The notes beneath the pieces were generated by a model. It was not told the DNA's origin. It searched no databases and worked only from the letters and a program-made list of their open reading frames with translations. A program made the position numbers and the translations under genes. From NCBI GenBank assembly GCA_965204565.1, contig CBDBEU010000005.1, forward strand, positions 1,612,001 to 1,676,000: a stretch of 64,000 bases of DNA, given 5' to 3'. This document shows, piece after piece, positions 26,842 through 36,085 of this stretch; position 1 is the stretch's first letter; each line of letters begins with the position of its first letter. This DNA comes from CBDBEU01 sp965204565. GTDB taxonomy: Bacteria; Pseudomonadota; Alphaproteobacteria; Rhizobiales; TMED25.

Positions 26842-28125
26842 ATGGCCGACAAAGCACCGGGGTTCAACACGCTCGCAATCCATGCCGGCGCAAAACCGGA
26901 TCCGGCGACCAACGCACGCGCTACACCGATCTATCAGACCACGTCCTATGTATTCAATTCGACCGAGCATGCGGCTGACCTGTTCGGGCTTCGCGATTTC
27001 GGCAATATCTACACGCGGATCATGAACCCGACCCAGTCGGTGCTCGAAGAGCGCGTGGCAGCGCTTGAAGGCGGCACCGCGGCACTTGCGGTTGCCTCCG
27101 GCCACGCAGCCCAGGCCATCACCTTCCACACGCTGATGGAGCCGGGTTGTGAGTTCGTTGCCGCACGCCAGCTCTATGGCGGCTCGATCAACCAGTTCAA
27201 CCATTCGTTCAAGAAGTTCGACTGGCATGTGAAATGGGCCGATGGCGACGATCAGGACGCGATCAAGGCGCAGATCACCGACAAGACACGGGCGGTGTTC
27301 ATCGAATCGGTGGCAAATCCCGGCGGTATCGTCATGGATATCGAGAACATCGCCAATATTGCCCATGACGCGGGCGTACCGCTGATTGTCGACAACACAT
27401 TTGCCACGCCGTATCTGTGCCGGCCGGGCGAGCATGGCGCCGATATCGTTTTGCATTCGCTCACCAAGTTCATGGGCGGTCAGGGCAATTCGATTGGCGG
27501 TGTGATTGTCGATTGCGGTTCGTTCGACTGGTCGCAAAACGGCAATTATCCGGACCTGTCACAGCCAAATCCGAGCTATCACGGCATCAAGCTGCATGAG
27601 ACCTTCGGCAATATATCATTTGCCATTGCCTGCCGGGTTCTGGGCCTTCGCGATCTGGGACCGGCGATCGCGCCGATGAACTCGTTCCTGATCGCCAATG
27701 GCATCGAGACCCTGCCGCTGAGGATGGATCGGCACTGCGCCAATGCGCTGGAAGTCGCCAAGTTCCTGGAAGGTCATGCCGGGGTTGAGTGGGTCAACTA
27801 TGCTGGCCTTGCCGGCAACAAGCATACGGAGTTGGCCAAGAAATACTGCCCCAAGGGCGCCGGCGCGGTGTTCACCTTCGGGCTCAAGGGCGGCTATGAC
27901 GCGGGCGTCAAACTGGTCGAAGGGGTGGAGATGTTAAGCCATCTTGCCAATGTCGGCGATGCCAAGAGCCTGATCATTCACCCCGCTTCAACCACCCACA
28001 GCCAGTTGACCGACGAGGAAAAGGTGCTTGCGGGCGCGGGGCCGGAAGTGGTGCGCGTATCAATCGGCATCGAGGATGTCGCCGACATCATCGCCGATCT
28101 CGATCAGGCGCTCGGCGCTTCCTGA
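26842..28125 (+). CDS. metY: O-acetylhomoserine aminocarboxypropyltransferase (sulfhydrylase)
   Basis: PLP enzyme that makes homocysteine from O-acetylhomoserine and sulfide, or methionine directly from methanethiol. 427 residues, normal length. Seen are FNTLAIHAGAKPDPATNARA at the N-terminus, the ATPIYQTTSYVF segment, NIYTRIMNPT, the GGTAALAVASGHAAQ phosphate region, the DNTFATPYLC segment and the Schiff-base lysine K209 in HSLTKFMGGQGNS. GAGAGGAAG precedes the ATG. Its 3' end overlaps the convergent heme A synthase by 22 bases. Confidence 0.95.
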   Translation: MADKAPGFNTLAIHAGAKPDPATNARATPIYQTTSYVFNSTEHAADLFGLRDFGNIYTRIMNPTQSVLEERVAALEGGTAALAVASGHAAQAITFHTLMEPGCEFVAARQLYGGSINQFNHSFKKFDWHVKWADGDDQDAIKAQITDKTRAVFIESVANPGGIVMDIENIANIAHDAGVPLIVDNTFATPYLCRPGEHGADIVLHSLTKFMGGQGNSIGGVIVDCGSFDWSQNGNYPDLSQPNPSYHGIKLHETFGNISFAIACRVLGLRDLGPAIAPMNSFLIANGIETLPLRMDRHCANALEVAKFLEGHAGVEWVNYAGLAGNKHTELAKKYCPKGAGAVFTFGLKGGYDAGVKLVEGVEMLSHLANVGDAKSLIIHPASTTHSQLTDEEKVLAGAGPEVVRVSIGIEDVADIIADLDQALGAS

Positions 28126-29210
28126 TCGCCGTCTGGAGGCCCTAATCGCCAAGCTGAATGGAGATGGTGGAGAACAAGGACAAACACCACCATCGCCATT
28201 GCCTGGTGGGCAAGGCCCAGTGAAATTGGCACCGAGGTCAGCAAGGTCGCGATACCGAGCCCGACCTGCGCAACCACAAGATAGGCAATCCATCTGGCGC
28301 GCCTGGCCGGCCCCTCGCCCTTCACGCGCAGCACATGCACCAATGCAGCGACAAGCAGCACATAGGCAATGATCCGGTGGTCAAACTGGACGGTGAGCGC
28401 ATTTTCAAAAAAGTTGAGATACCACGGCGTGACGGCCAGCAGACCGTCGGGAACGATCGCGCCATCCATCAGCGGCCAGGTGTTGTAGGCAAGACCGGCG
28501 CGCAGCCCGGCCACAAGCGCGCCTGCAAGCGCCTGCACAAATACCAGCACCAGCAATAGGGCGGCGGCACGGCGGGCTTTTACCTCGCTCGCCAGGTCAT
28601 CTGTTTGGCGCACGCCAGTGGCTGGCCGTAGGTCGAGTATGGTCCAGGCAATCGCGCCGAGGATGATGAAGGCAAGTCCCAGATGAATGGCAAGCCGGTA
28701 CTGGCTGACATCGACACCGCTGTCGGGGCCCAGGCCGCTGGAGACCATGTACCAGCCGGTAAAGGCCTGAAGCCCGCCGAGCAGGAAAACAATCCCCAGA
28801 CGCCAGGTAAGGCGCCCCCTCACCTGCCCTGCAACAATGAAATAAACAAACGGAATGAGGAACACCATGCCGATCAGCCGGCCAAAGTTGCGGTGCACCC
28901 ACTCCCAGATATAGATGGTCTTGAATTCGTCGATCGACATGCCCTTGTTGACGAACTGATATTCGGGAATGCCCTGATAGAGCATGAATTCCTCAAACCA
29001 GGCTTCATCACTGAGCGGCAACAGCGCGCCGGTCACCGGCCGCCATTCGGTGATCGAAAGGCCGGAATCAGTGAGCCTCGTCGCACCGCCAATCAGCACC
29101 ATGGCGGCGACAAGAAGTGCTACGATGAGGAGCCAATTGCGAATCCGGGCTGCGGCGCGCGGATGATCGGCTGTCACGGCAAAAACCTGACTGTCAGATA
29201 ATTCAACCAT
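28104..29210 (-). CDS. ctaA: Heme A synthase (COX15/CtaA)
   Basis: Membrane enzyme that oxidises the C8 methyl of heme O to give heme A for aa3-type cytochrome oxidase. 368 residues from the ATG at 29210; a GTG at 29234 is possible. About eight transmembrane helices with the four conserved histidines visible in WEWVHRNFGRLIG, YRLAIHLGLAF, FDHRIIAYVLL and LGLAHQAMAM, plus GGATRLTDSGLSITEWRPVTG after the first helix, the family hallmark. It implies aerobic respiration with an A-type oxidase. Divergent from the DUF2842 gene. Confidence 0.95.
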   Translation of the reverse strand: MVELSDSQVFAVTADHPRAAARIRNWLLIVALLVAAMVLIGGATRLTDSGLSITEWRPVTGALLPLSDEAWFEEFMLYQGIPEYQFVNKGMSIDEFKTIYIWEWVHRNFGRLIGMVFLIPFVYFIVAGQVRGRLTWRLGIVFLLGGLQAFTGWYMVSSGLGPDSGVDVSQYRLAIHLGLAFIILGAIAWTILDLRPATGVRQTDDLASEVKARRAAALLLVLVFVQALAGALVAGLRAGLAYNTWPLMDGAIVPDGLLAVTPWYLNFFENALTVQFDHRIIAYVLLVAALVHVLRVKGEGPARRARWIAYLVVAQVGLGIATLLTSVPISLGLAHQAMAMVVFVLVLHHLHSAWRLGPPDGDQEAPSA

Positions 29211-29218
29211 CGGTGGAC

Positions 29219-29440
29219 ATGGCTTTGAACTCACATGCGCGCAAACTCATCGGATCATTCGTCCTTGTTGCTTTCGTCGCATTGTACGCACTGGTGATTA
29301 TGGCGATAGGCGATCGGATGCTGGAACATGCCGCAAACTGGCAGCGTTTTGCCTTTTATATAATCGCTGGACTTGCCTGGGTCATCCCGCTGTTGCCGCT
29401 GATACGCTGGATGCAAAGGCCCGATCGGCCGGTCAATTGA
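29219..29440 (+). CDS. DUF2842 small membrane protein
   Basis: 73 residues with two transmembrane helices and the closing LLPLIRWMQRPD typical of DUF2842, a family found mainly in alphaproteobacteria. The ATG at 29219 fits the family start better than the GTG at 29213. Starts eight bases from the divergent heme A synthase start, an arrangement that suggests a shared promoter region. Function unknown. Confidence 0.85.
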   Translation: MALNSHARKLIGSFVLVAFVALYALVIMAIGDRMLEHAANWQRFAFYIIAGLAWVIPLLPLIRWMQRPDRPVN

Positions 29441-30425
29441 CGTTCAGACTGCGAAATCCATTGATCAGCGCAAAGGGCGCGCCGCTCAGGAACACATCGA
29501 CGAAGCGCAGATCTGATACTCGCCATTGAGCGATATACGCGGCAGCGCGGTCAGATGGTCGGTATGAGCGGGCGCGATGACGCCCTGGTGGGTGGTCACG
29601 GCGGTCGCAAATCCGAGTTCGGCGGCGGCATCAAATTCACGCCTGCCGGCAGAATCTGAATCGCCATAGGGATAGGCCAGATGCCTAGGCTCGCAGCCCA
29701 GAATGTCTCCAAACCTTTTACGGCCCTGCGCAATCGCGCTTCATCCCGGTTTCATTGAGGCGGGCAAGCGCCGGATGATCGACCGTGTGGGCGCCGATGG
29801 TCACCAGCGGATCGCTTGCAAGATCGATGAGTTCACCGCAACTCATCGCCGATTCATCGGCAATGGCTGCGATATCGACATTGTGGGTCTTGGCAAGCGC
29901 GGCGACGGTGCCCAGTTTCTGCCTCTCGCCCATTGGCCCAAAGCTGCCAATAGATCGCATGGAAGGCGGCGCGTTTTTGATCGTCGGTCCGGCAGGTGAA
30001 GGTTTGCAGCCCAACTCTCAGATCAACCTCGTTATGCGCAGCGCCGGCGACCAACCTCTCCAGCACCACCCACCACAGGTTCACCGTGCGGTCGATCAAT
30101 CCGGTCGCCACATAGATGATAAACGGGCAATCATGACGTTGAAAAACCGGCAAGGCGATGTCGCAGGAATCCTTTTAGCCGTCATCGATGGTGAACACCG
30201 CAAAGCGCCGGTCGTCGCCCTTGATGATCCGCTTTCGCACCTCGTCGAGCGAGACAATTTCAAGGCCGTGCTCGCAGGCTTGCTCACGGTAGACCCGGTG
30301 CAGGGTGAAAATCAGGCCAAGCCCGCAGCTTGCCGGCTCCAGCGCGAGATGCGTGCGGGTATGATAGAGCGCGCCTATGCGTCACATGGCAATAGCAGCG
30401 AAATTTGCGGAAGGCTTGCGGCCCG
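29437..30425 (-). pseudogene. Polysaccharide deacetylase (NodB-type), multiply broken
   Basis: On the minus strand, in several frames, one reads FAVFTIDDG (catalytic Asp motif, followed by a stop where the partner residue should be), LPVFQRHDCPFIIYVATGLI, WWVVLERLVAG, LASDPLVTIGAHTVDHPALA (metal-binding His motif) and, near the end, LAYPYGDSDSAGR. This is a carbohydrate esterase 4 protein that would deacetylate a surface or exported polysaccharide. At least three frame changes and one stop disrupt it. It lies just downstream of the ExoP-like gene on the same strand, so both may have been part of one polysaccharide locus. Confidence 0.8.
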
Positions 30426-30427
30426 CT

Positions 30428-32584
30428 TCAGGCTGCGTTGGGAATGGCTCCGCGCACCGAAACTGCGTCATAAAGCGTCAGCGTGTCGGGACCTTCCGAC
30501 ACAATAGCCGCGTGATGGATACCGCTGGCGCGTAATTTGGAGGTCGCGGCGCTGATGCGCTGGCCGGAAAGCTCGCTGGAGGGTGCTGCCACCAGGGCCA
30601 GATCGCAGCAATCGGAAATTGTCGCTGCGGTATCGCCGCCATCCATGCCGCCAGCTGCGATAAACGCCACATCGAACCGCCGCAGCAGCGCATCAATGAC
30701 AAGCGCAACGCGGCTCGATGCAACCAGATCATGGTAATTCTCAGGCATGGCACCGGCCGTGACCATATGAATTCCGCTTTGCTCGTCACGAACAATGACC
30801 TCACCCAGCGCCGCCATGCCGATCAGGACGTCGAACAGGCCGGGTGCGGGCTTGTCCCCATCGCCCGGCTGCGGCTGCAGTCCGACGACAATCGGATTGA
30901 GCGCATGGCGCACCGTTTCCTCAGCCAGGCGAAGCGATATATCGAGACTGCTCTGATCACCGGGCATGCGGAACATGGCGATGCGCCTGACCCGGCGCTC
31001 GACCACCAGTTGGGAAATACGCTTGCCGATTGGCTGGGGCGATGTGGCAAGGCTCGGCAAGGGTCCATCGGGCGCAGGCATTTGCGGCGAACCGGACAAT
31101 TCCGGCGCATTGGGATAGGGACTGTTCCTCAGGGTCTGTTCAAGATCAGGCATCGGCATCGAACTGCGCCTTTGCTGGCGCGAGCCGGTCATTTCCGCAA
31201 CGATAGCCGCCATCAGTCCCAACAACAGGCCCGATACGGAAGCCAGCGCCAGGATTGGTCCGCGCGGCGGATAGGACGGCGTCGCGGTGACGCTTGCACG
31301 CGAAATAATGCGCGCGTTCGGAGCCTGGACGTTCACATCCTGGCGCACGGTTGCTTCACGATAGCGGCGCAGGAAGGTTTCCAGGATTTCGCGCTGGGCG
31401 GCCGCTTCACGCTCAAGGGCGCGCATTTCCACCTCGGCCTTGGAGGTCACACCGGCGTCGATCTTGAATTGGGCCAATGTCTCCTTGATGGCATCGACCC
31501 GCGAGCCGGCAATCGCGGCGGCATTTTTCAGTCCGCGCGCAATCTTGCGGGCTTCGGAGGAAATGCGGCCATCGAGATCGGAAAGCTCGGCTTTCAACTC
31601 GCGCATGCGCGGATGGCCGGGCAGCAAGGTGGCCGACAATTCGGCAACTTCGCGGCTTACCGCCGCCTGCTGTTCGCGCAGGCGCTGAGTAAGTTGCGAA
31701 TTGAGAACGTCGGCGGCCTCTTCAATGCTTACCGGACCTTCAAGCAGTTCATTGATCAGCCGGGCCTTGGCCTCTGCCTCCGATTGCGCGGCGGCAGAGC
31801 GCACCAGTTCGGCATTGAGCTGTCCAAGTTGTTGCTTTTCGAGCGAGGCGTCGCGCCCGGTCTGGAAGATGCCGGAATCGCTGCGATAGCCGGCGACCTT
31901 TTTCTCCGCCTCGGCCACCTTGTCGCGCAGTTGGCCGATTTCCCGGCCAAGCCAGGCGATCGCATCCTGGTTGCTGTCGAATTTGGAAACCCGCTGCTGG
32001 GCGATATATTCCTCGGCAATGGTATTGGCGATACGCGCGGCAAGCTCAGCGTCGGTCGAGGTGTATTCGACCGCAATCACCCTCGAAGTACCGCGCTGAA
32101 GCACCACCAAATTCTCGCCCAGGGCATCGACCACCTTGGCAGGCGTCGTGTTGGTACCGGGCCTGATCGAGATGCCCAGTGCAAGCAGCGCGCGCGTGAG
32201 AAGAGACTCGCGGCTCAGCGGTCTGATGAAATCAGCGGAATTTTCAAGATCGAGCTTCTCGACCACCGCATTTGCAAGATCGCGTGAGGACAGAACCTCG
32301 ACCTGGCTGAGGACAGCCGCCTGATCGCTGAGGAACTGATCTTGACCATTGCGCGCCGGACGGGCGAAGGCCGACTGCGTGTTTTCGATGATGATGCTGG
32401 CCTGGGAGGAGTATTGCGGCGGGGTGATCAGCAGAAAAGCGACCGCAAGGCCAACAGTGGTGAGCATGCAGATGAAAACCAGCGCGCGCCGGCGCCAGAT
32501 GATCGCTGCTATTGCCCAAACGTCGAGATCGCGCGTCTGGTTAGATGTATCATGCGGCGCCTGCCCGTCCCCCACCATCGCCAT
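30428..32584 (-). CDS. ExoP/GumC-like polysaccharide co-polymerase
   Basis: A 718-residue inner-membrane protein controlling chain length and export of an exopolysaccharide. It has an N-terminal Wzz domain with a first helix at about 34-55 and the PPQYSSQASIII segment, a long periplasmic coiled coil (about 200-410), a second helix near 440-460 preceded by TPSYPPRGP, and a C-terminal BY-kinase-like domain. In that domain the Walker A is missing: the expected GEGKST region reads FRMPGDQSSLDIS, and there is no C-terminal Tyr cluster, so it is unlikely to autophosphorylate. GumC-type proteins also work without a kinase. The ATG at 32584 follows AGTAGG. Confidence 0.85.
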   Translation of the reverse strand: MAMVGDGQAPHDTSNQTRDLDVWAIAAIIWRRRALVFICMLTTVGLAVAFLLITPPQYSSQASIIIENTQSAFARPARNGQDQFLSDQAAVLSQVEVLSSRDLANAVVEKLDLENSADFIRPLSRESLLTRALLALGISIRPGTNTTPAKVVDALGENLVVLQRGTSRVIAVEYTSTDAELAARIANTIAEEYIAQQRVSKFDSNQDAIAWLGREIGQLRDKVAEAEKKVAGYRSDSGIFQTGRDASLEKQQLGQLNAELVRSAAAQSEAEAKARLINELLEGPVSIEEAADVLNSQLTQRLREQQAAVSREVAELSATLLPGHPRMRELKAELSDLDGRISSEARKIARGLKNAAAIAGSRVDAIKETLAQFKIDAGVTSKAEVEMRALEREAAAQREILETFLRRYREATVRQDVNVQAPNARIISRASVTATPSYPPRGPILALASVSGLLLGLMAAIVAEMTGSRQQRRSSMPMPDLEQTLRNSPYPNAPELSGSPQMPAPDGPLPSLATSPQPIGKRISQLVVERRVRRIAMFRMPGDQSSLDISLRLAEETVRHALNPIVVGLQPQPGDGDKPAPGLFDVLIGMAALGEVIVRDEQSGIHMVTAGAMPENYHDLVASSRVALVIDALLRRFDVAFIAAGGMDGGDTAATISDCCDLALVAAPSSELSGQRISAATSKLRASGIHHAAIVSEGPDTLTLYDAVSVRGAIPNAA

Positions 32585-32699
32585 CACCCTACTCAGTCTG
32601 CCAGTGATCAGTTCTTCTTTGCCATGCCACCCATTAGCATTCGACAGGGTAACTATTGTCTTAAAGCGGACAGCGATTTCCGGTAGGAATCATTCCCTC

Positions 32700-33163
32700 T
32701 CATTGACGGCTTTTACGGTCGGGCTGCAATGAGCGGTCGGTCGGCGCGCGCATGGCTGATGGCCGGTCAGTTGCCCGGACAACGAGGTTTCGGCGAAGGG
32801 CGGGACAGTGTCTGTCGCGCGTGGCCGGAGCAGCTACCGCCCGTCGGGAAGCAAGGCTGCGAGTTCCGGTTTCTTCATCTCCGCTGACATGGCGAGATGG
32901 AAAGTCTGCCAGTCCGTGATGCGCAAGTTCTGCAACAGGCTGCGCATCCTTGTCCCAAAGGGAGAGGATACGCTCCCGGTGCTCTCGCGCCTTCCCGAAC
33001 AGCGGGCAGCAGTACCGCTGCACCTGATCGATCAGGAAGGCGCGCATGGCGAGCGTCGCGAAAACGTCCGCCGGATGGTTGTTGCCGTGCTCGAAGTTAT
33101 ATCCATCCCGCGCCTTGGGTGTCTGGAACGTTTCGTTCTCAATCGCCCATCTGCGTGCGGCGG
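32700..33163 (-). pseudogene. IS4-like transposase C-terminal fragment
   Basis: The minus strand reads RRWAIENETFQTPKARDGYN and FEHGNNHPADVFATLAMRAF, then FLIDQVQRYCC; this matches the W.IEN..F..LK....EH..GH block that carries the catalytic Glu in IS4-like DDE transposases. A frameshift follows near 32945, after which LRITDWQTFHLAMSAEMKKP is readable. The family assignment beyond IS4-like is not certain. Confidence 0.65.
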
Positions 33164-33648
33164 GCGGCCCGCATGACGGGCGCTTAGCGGGCGGGCTTCT
33201 AGATCAGGCGAACACCGGCTCGACTGTCCGGGCGGACACGGCGTACCGGTCGCAGAAGAACGAGAAGAAAAGCGCCCGGGCCGGGCTGACCTCGAAGGTC
33301 TATTTCCGCCGCCCGCCCGGCAAGCCGATGCCCGTGCATCACGAGAGGCCAATGCCGCACGGTCGAAGGTCCGATCCGCGATCGAACATCCCTTCGCCGG
33401 GATGAAGGCACGAATGGGGCTCTTCGTCCGCACTATCGGCATCGACCAGGCGAGGGTCAGGATCGGCATGGCCAATATCGCAGTCAACATGAAACGGCTC
33501 CTGTTCCGGGAGCGCAAAGGCGCCGTGGCATAGCCCGGCCCCGGCGAAACCAGATCCCGAACCGCAACCCAGGCAAAGGGCCGACACGCATCGCGGCCGT
33601 AAATGCGCTCTCGTCACCCGATTCCAGGCAGCAGACAGGGGTCTGCAG
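33164..33648 (+). mobile_element. IS5-family element, C-terminal fragment and terminus
   Basis: Close relative of 600-1080: the GLLDQANTGSTVRADTAYRS segment, KVYFRRPPGKPMPVHHE and, after one frame change at about 33348, the catalytic Glu block SAIEHPFAGMKARMG. It ends in the same terminus (gacaggggtctgcagggtgt). The transposase is truncated and frameshifted, so not autonomous. Confidence 0.75.
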
Positions 33649-33649
33649 G

Positions 33650-34196
33650 GTGTCCTCCTGCTTCAGATCGGTACTCTTGTGGTTGTGCTGGGCTATATGT
33701 TCTGGATCGAGCCGCTGGTCGCGGCCATAGCGCTGGCGCTCTATTCACCGCAATTCGTCATTGTTCCCTTAAGCCAGATGCGCCTGAAGGCGCTGGCGCG
33801 CGCCAAGGCGCTCAAGGTGCGCGAACTTGGCGGCTTCATCGTCGAAAACGCCGAGGACAGTCTTCTCGGCCGGGAACCACACCAAGGCTATACCACCCTC
33901 CCCGACCACATTCTCAATCTGCGCCAGCGTTTTATCCTGACCAAGAACTTGGTCAAATCAATCAACAACATGCTAATTGCTTTGGGCCCTTTCGGCGTCA
34001 TCTTCTACGGCGGCTAGCTGGTCATCAATGGCGAGACGGAACCGGGCGTAATCTTTGCCTTTGTGTCGGGGCTTGAACGGTTGAAGGCTCCGATCCGGGA
34101 GTTGATCCGTTCATACCGCCAGATCGCCGACGCCAGAATGCGCTACCAAATGTTGTTGGATGCCACGCCGACACATGAGGCGCTGCAAGCTGCTTG
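33650..34196 (+). pseudogene. ABC transporter transmembrane domain fragment
   Basis: Starts abruptly after the IS5 end in hydrophobic sequence (LVVVLGYMFWIEPLVAAIAL), continues with a cytoplasmic coupling-type segment, FILTKNLVKSINNMLIALGP, then a TAG at 34015 followed in frame by GETEPGVIFAFVSGLERLKA and ELIRSYRQIADARMRYQMLL. This is the second half of an ABC exporter membrane domain. The N-terminus is cut by the IS and an internal stop breaks the rest; no ATPase domain follows. Confidence 0.7.
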
Positions 34197-34286
34197 AGCG
34201 GTCTGGTTGCAGACTGTGGGTGCGTCGTTCTACCACTCAATCGACCGCGTGCTTGAAAGCGTAGCCCCTTTGAAAGCAGATCAGCA

Positions 34287-34862
34287 TTGCCAGAGCACAC
34301 GATTGAAGGCCATGCCATCGTCCCACGCGACGGCGGCGCGATCGCCGATATGGCGGGTATCATGCCTCAAGCGCTGAAAATCGAGGCCGACTGGCAGTAT
34401 TTTCAGCACCAACTGGACAGCAGCGATCTCACCGTGTTGGGGCGTCTGAGCCATGAGTCTGCCCCCAATCCAGGGCGCCGGCGATTGGTAATCACCGGTG
34501 CAGCGTGCGAACTGCGCGAGGTGGGGCCCCTTACCTGGGAATTCAACCCGGCCGCAATGGACCTGCGCACGGCGTTCGATAGTCTTCTTCCAGATGGTGG
34601 AAGAATCGCAGTGGTCGGAGGACGCAGGGTGTTCGACCTGTGTTTCGCTCTCGGCTACCAGGCCTTTCACCTCACCGTGGTTGAAACCTGCCATCTGGAA
34701 AGCGGCATATCGGTGTTTACCGGTGTTACCAGCGCAAGCAAGGCGATTGAACGGCTCACCAGTCACGGTCTCGATCTCATTGAAAAACGGGTGCTCGACC
34801 CAGCCGCCGAAGCAACCCTATGGCACTTCGCAAGAAAGGCCAGGAACCGCTTCAACAATTAG
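34287..34862 (+). CDS. Dihydrofolate reductase/RibD C-terminal-like protein
   Basis: A 191-residue protein of the DHFR-like family that includes the reductase domain of RibD. Recognisable are the N-terminal EGHAIVPRDGGAIADMAGIM strand-loop, DSSDLTVLGRLSHESAPNPG, GGRIAVVGGRRVFDLCFALGYQAF (nucleotide-binding loop) and the final TLWHFARKA strand. Such stand-alone proteins are probably NADPH-dependent reductases; substrate unknown. The TTG at 34287 is an uncertain start with no clear ribosome site, and the gene may have lost its true N-terminus to the rearrangement upstream. Confidence 0.65.
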   Translation: MPEHTIEGHAIVPRDGGAIADMAGIMPQALKIEADWQYFQHQLDSSDLTVLGRLSHESAPNPGRRRLVITGAACELREVGPLTWEFNPAAMDLRTAFDSLLPDGGRIAVVGGRRVFDLCFALGYQAFHLTVVETCHLESGISVFTGVTSASKAIERLTSHGLDLIEKRVLDPAAEATLWHFARKARNRFNN

Positions 34863-35460
34863 AGCGCCAGATCGACCTGCCGGTCTTCGGAATTGTGATG
34901 CACCTCCGCATGCACGCTTTTGGCTCTCAGCTTGTGCTCTCGCATCAGCCGTGCAACCTCCTGCGCATCGCCGCGCTTCAGAGCACCGAAAATCTCCAGA
35001 TGTTCCTCATGCGCGGTAAACGCATGCAGCGGTACTAACGCAAACACCGCGGCCCCATGCGGAACCTGTCCCATTGCTGTTCAATCAGCTTGACTAGGGA
35101 TTTTTCGGCAATGACGCCGTAAAGGGTGAAGTGGAACAGCCGGTTGAGCGCACCGAAGCGTTCGGTGTGATGCTCCGCCAGGCACTGCTCCATGCGCGCG
35201 ATCAACTCTTCGAGCTCGCCCAGCGCTCCTTCTGTCATCTGCGGCACCGCCAATTCAGTGGCCAAAGATTCAAGGGCGCTGCGGATCAGGAGATTTTCCC
35301 TGATTTTCTCGAACGGCAGTTCGCGCACCGGAATGATGCTCATTCTGAGCTCGGCCGCGATCATTTTCGAGTTGATCTGTTCATCAAGCTCCAATGTGCC
35401 GGTGAGGATCGCTTGTCTGATCTGATGGTGCCATAGGCGCGGTCTGACTTGGTGACCCAT
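34859..35460 (-). pseudogene. GntR/FCD-family transcriptional regulator, decayed
   Basis: The N-terminal winged helix is partly present (HHQIRQAILTGTLELDEQIN, then KMIAAELRMSIIPVRE), but it runs directly into the FCD ligand domain (LPFEKIRENLLIRSALESLA), deleting the second half of the DNA-binding domain. A frameshift near 35055 precedes the last segment (EEHLEIFGALKRGDAQEVAR). FCD regulators sense carboxylic acids and related metabolites. Its position beside the isopropylmalate dehydrogenase-like gene makes it the likely former regulator of the catabolic island at 36-50 kb. Confidence 0.75.
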
Positions 35461-36085
35461 TTAGCCAGATCGTGAATTTCCATTTCCGCAAACATATTGG
35501 TAAAACCTGTTCTTCCGCTGCCCCTTGTTCATGCCCGCGCCGCGCGCTGGCAACAAAAGCCTTTGGACCTATGCATCCAAATCAAGTGGCAGCGACTTTT
35601 CTCATGTCCGATTGAAGGCGTTGCACCCAAATCACTGCCGGGATCGGTGCCAAACCGGCCCCAGTTGCCTGTGGAGCGCATTTTCTGCTCCTCGTCACAT
35701 GGGCAATGACCAGTTCCCGGCCCAGTGCCTGTCAACTACCGTCCCGATCACTACACTCGTTCCACGCATCAGTACCTGTCAGCGCAAATTATGTGCCACC
35801 AGATCGCTCGTACACTTGACAAGACGAATGGTTCTCAAGATACCCGGGGCTATAAAATATAATCCCAATCAATGGCAACAAAATCGCGTGAAACCAAAAA
35901 AATAGCCCCCACAAACAATGTTCACACATGGGTATAGTGCGCAGGTGCATACGCAGGGCGGCGGACACATAACCGGATTGGGTTTTGAATCAAGGCCGGG
36001 GAGGTGCCACGCTTGGTAACCCGGTTGGAAACGCTTATTCACATGTCCTGCGCACGCAGATGGAAGCCGGAGGGGAACACCTGAA
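35461..36085. promoter_or_regulatory. Intergenic region upstream of the catabolic island
   Basis: About 625 bases with no recognisable gene. It becomes AT-rich from about 35760 and contains an AT palindrome-like site at 35850-35863. The promoter for the dehydrogenase gene at 36086 should lie in the last 250 bases. Confidence 0.45.
35850..35863. promoter_or_regulatory. AT-rich operator-like site 1
   Basis: CTATAAAATATAAT, about 220 bases before the dehydrogenase gene. It resembles the TTATAGAATATAA motif at 48003-48017 and related sites at 41982 and 42128. Weakest of the four. Confidence 0.25.

Noticed and set aside
30731..32287. 518-codon open frame on the plus strand
   Set aside because: It lies entirely antisense to the ExoP-like gene, has no recognisable motifs and shows the composition expected of a shadow frame in GC-rich DNA.
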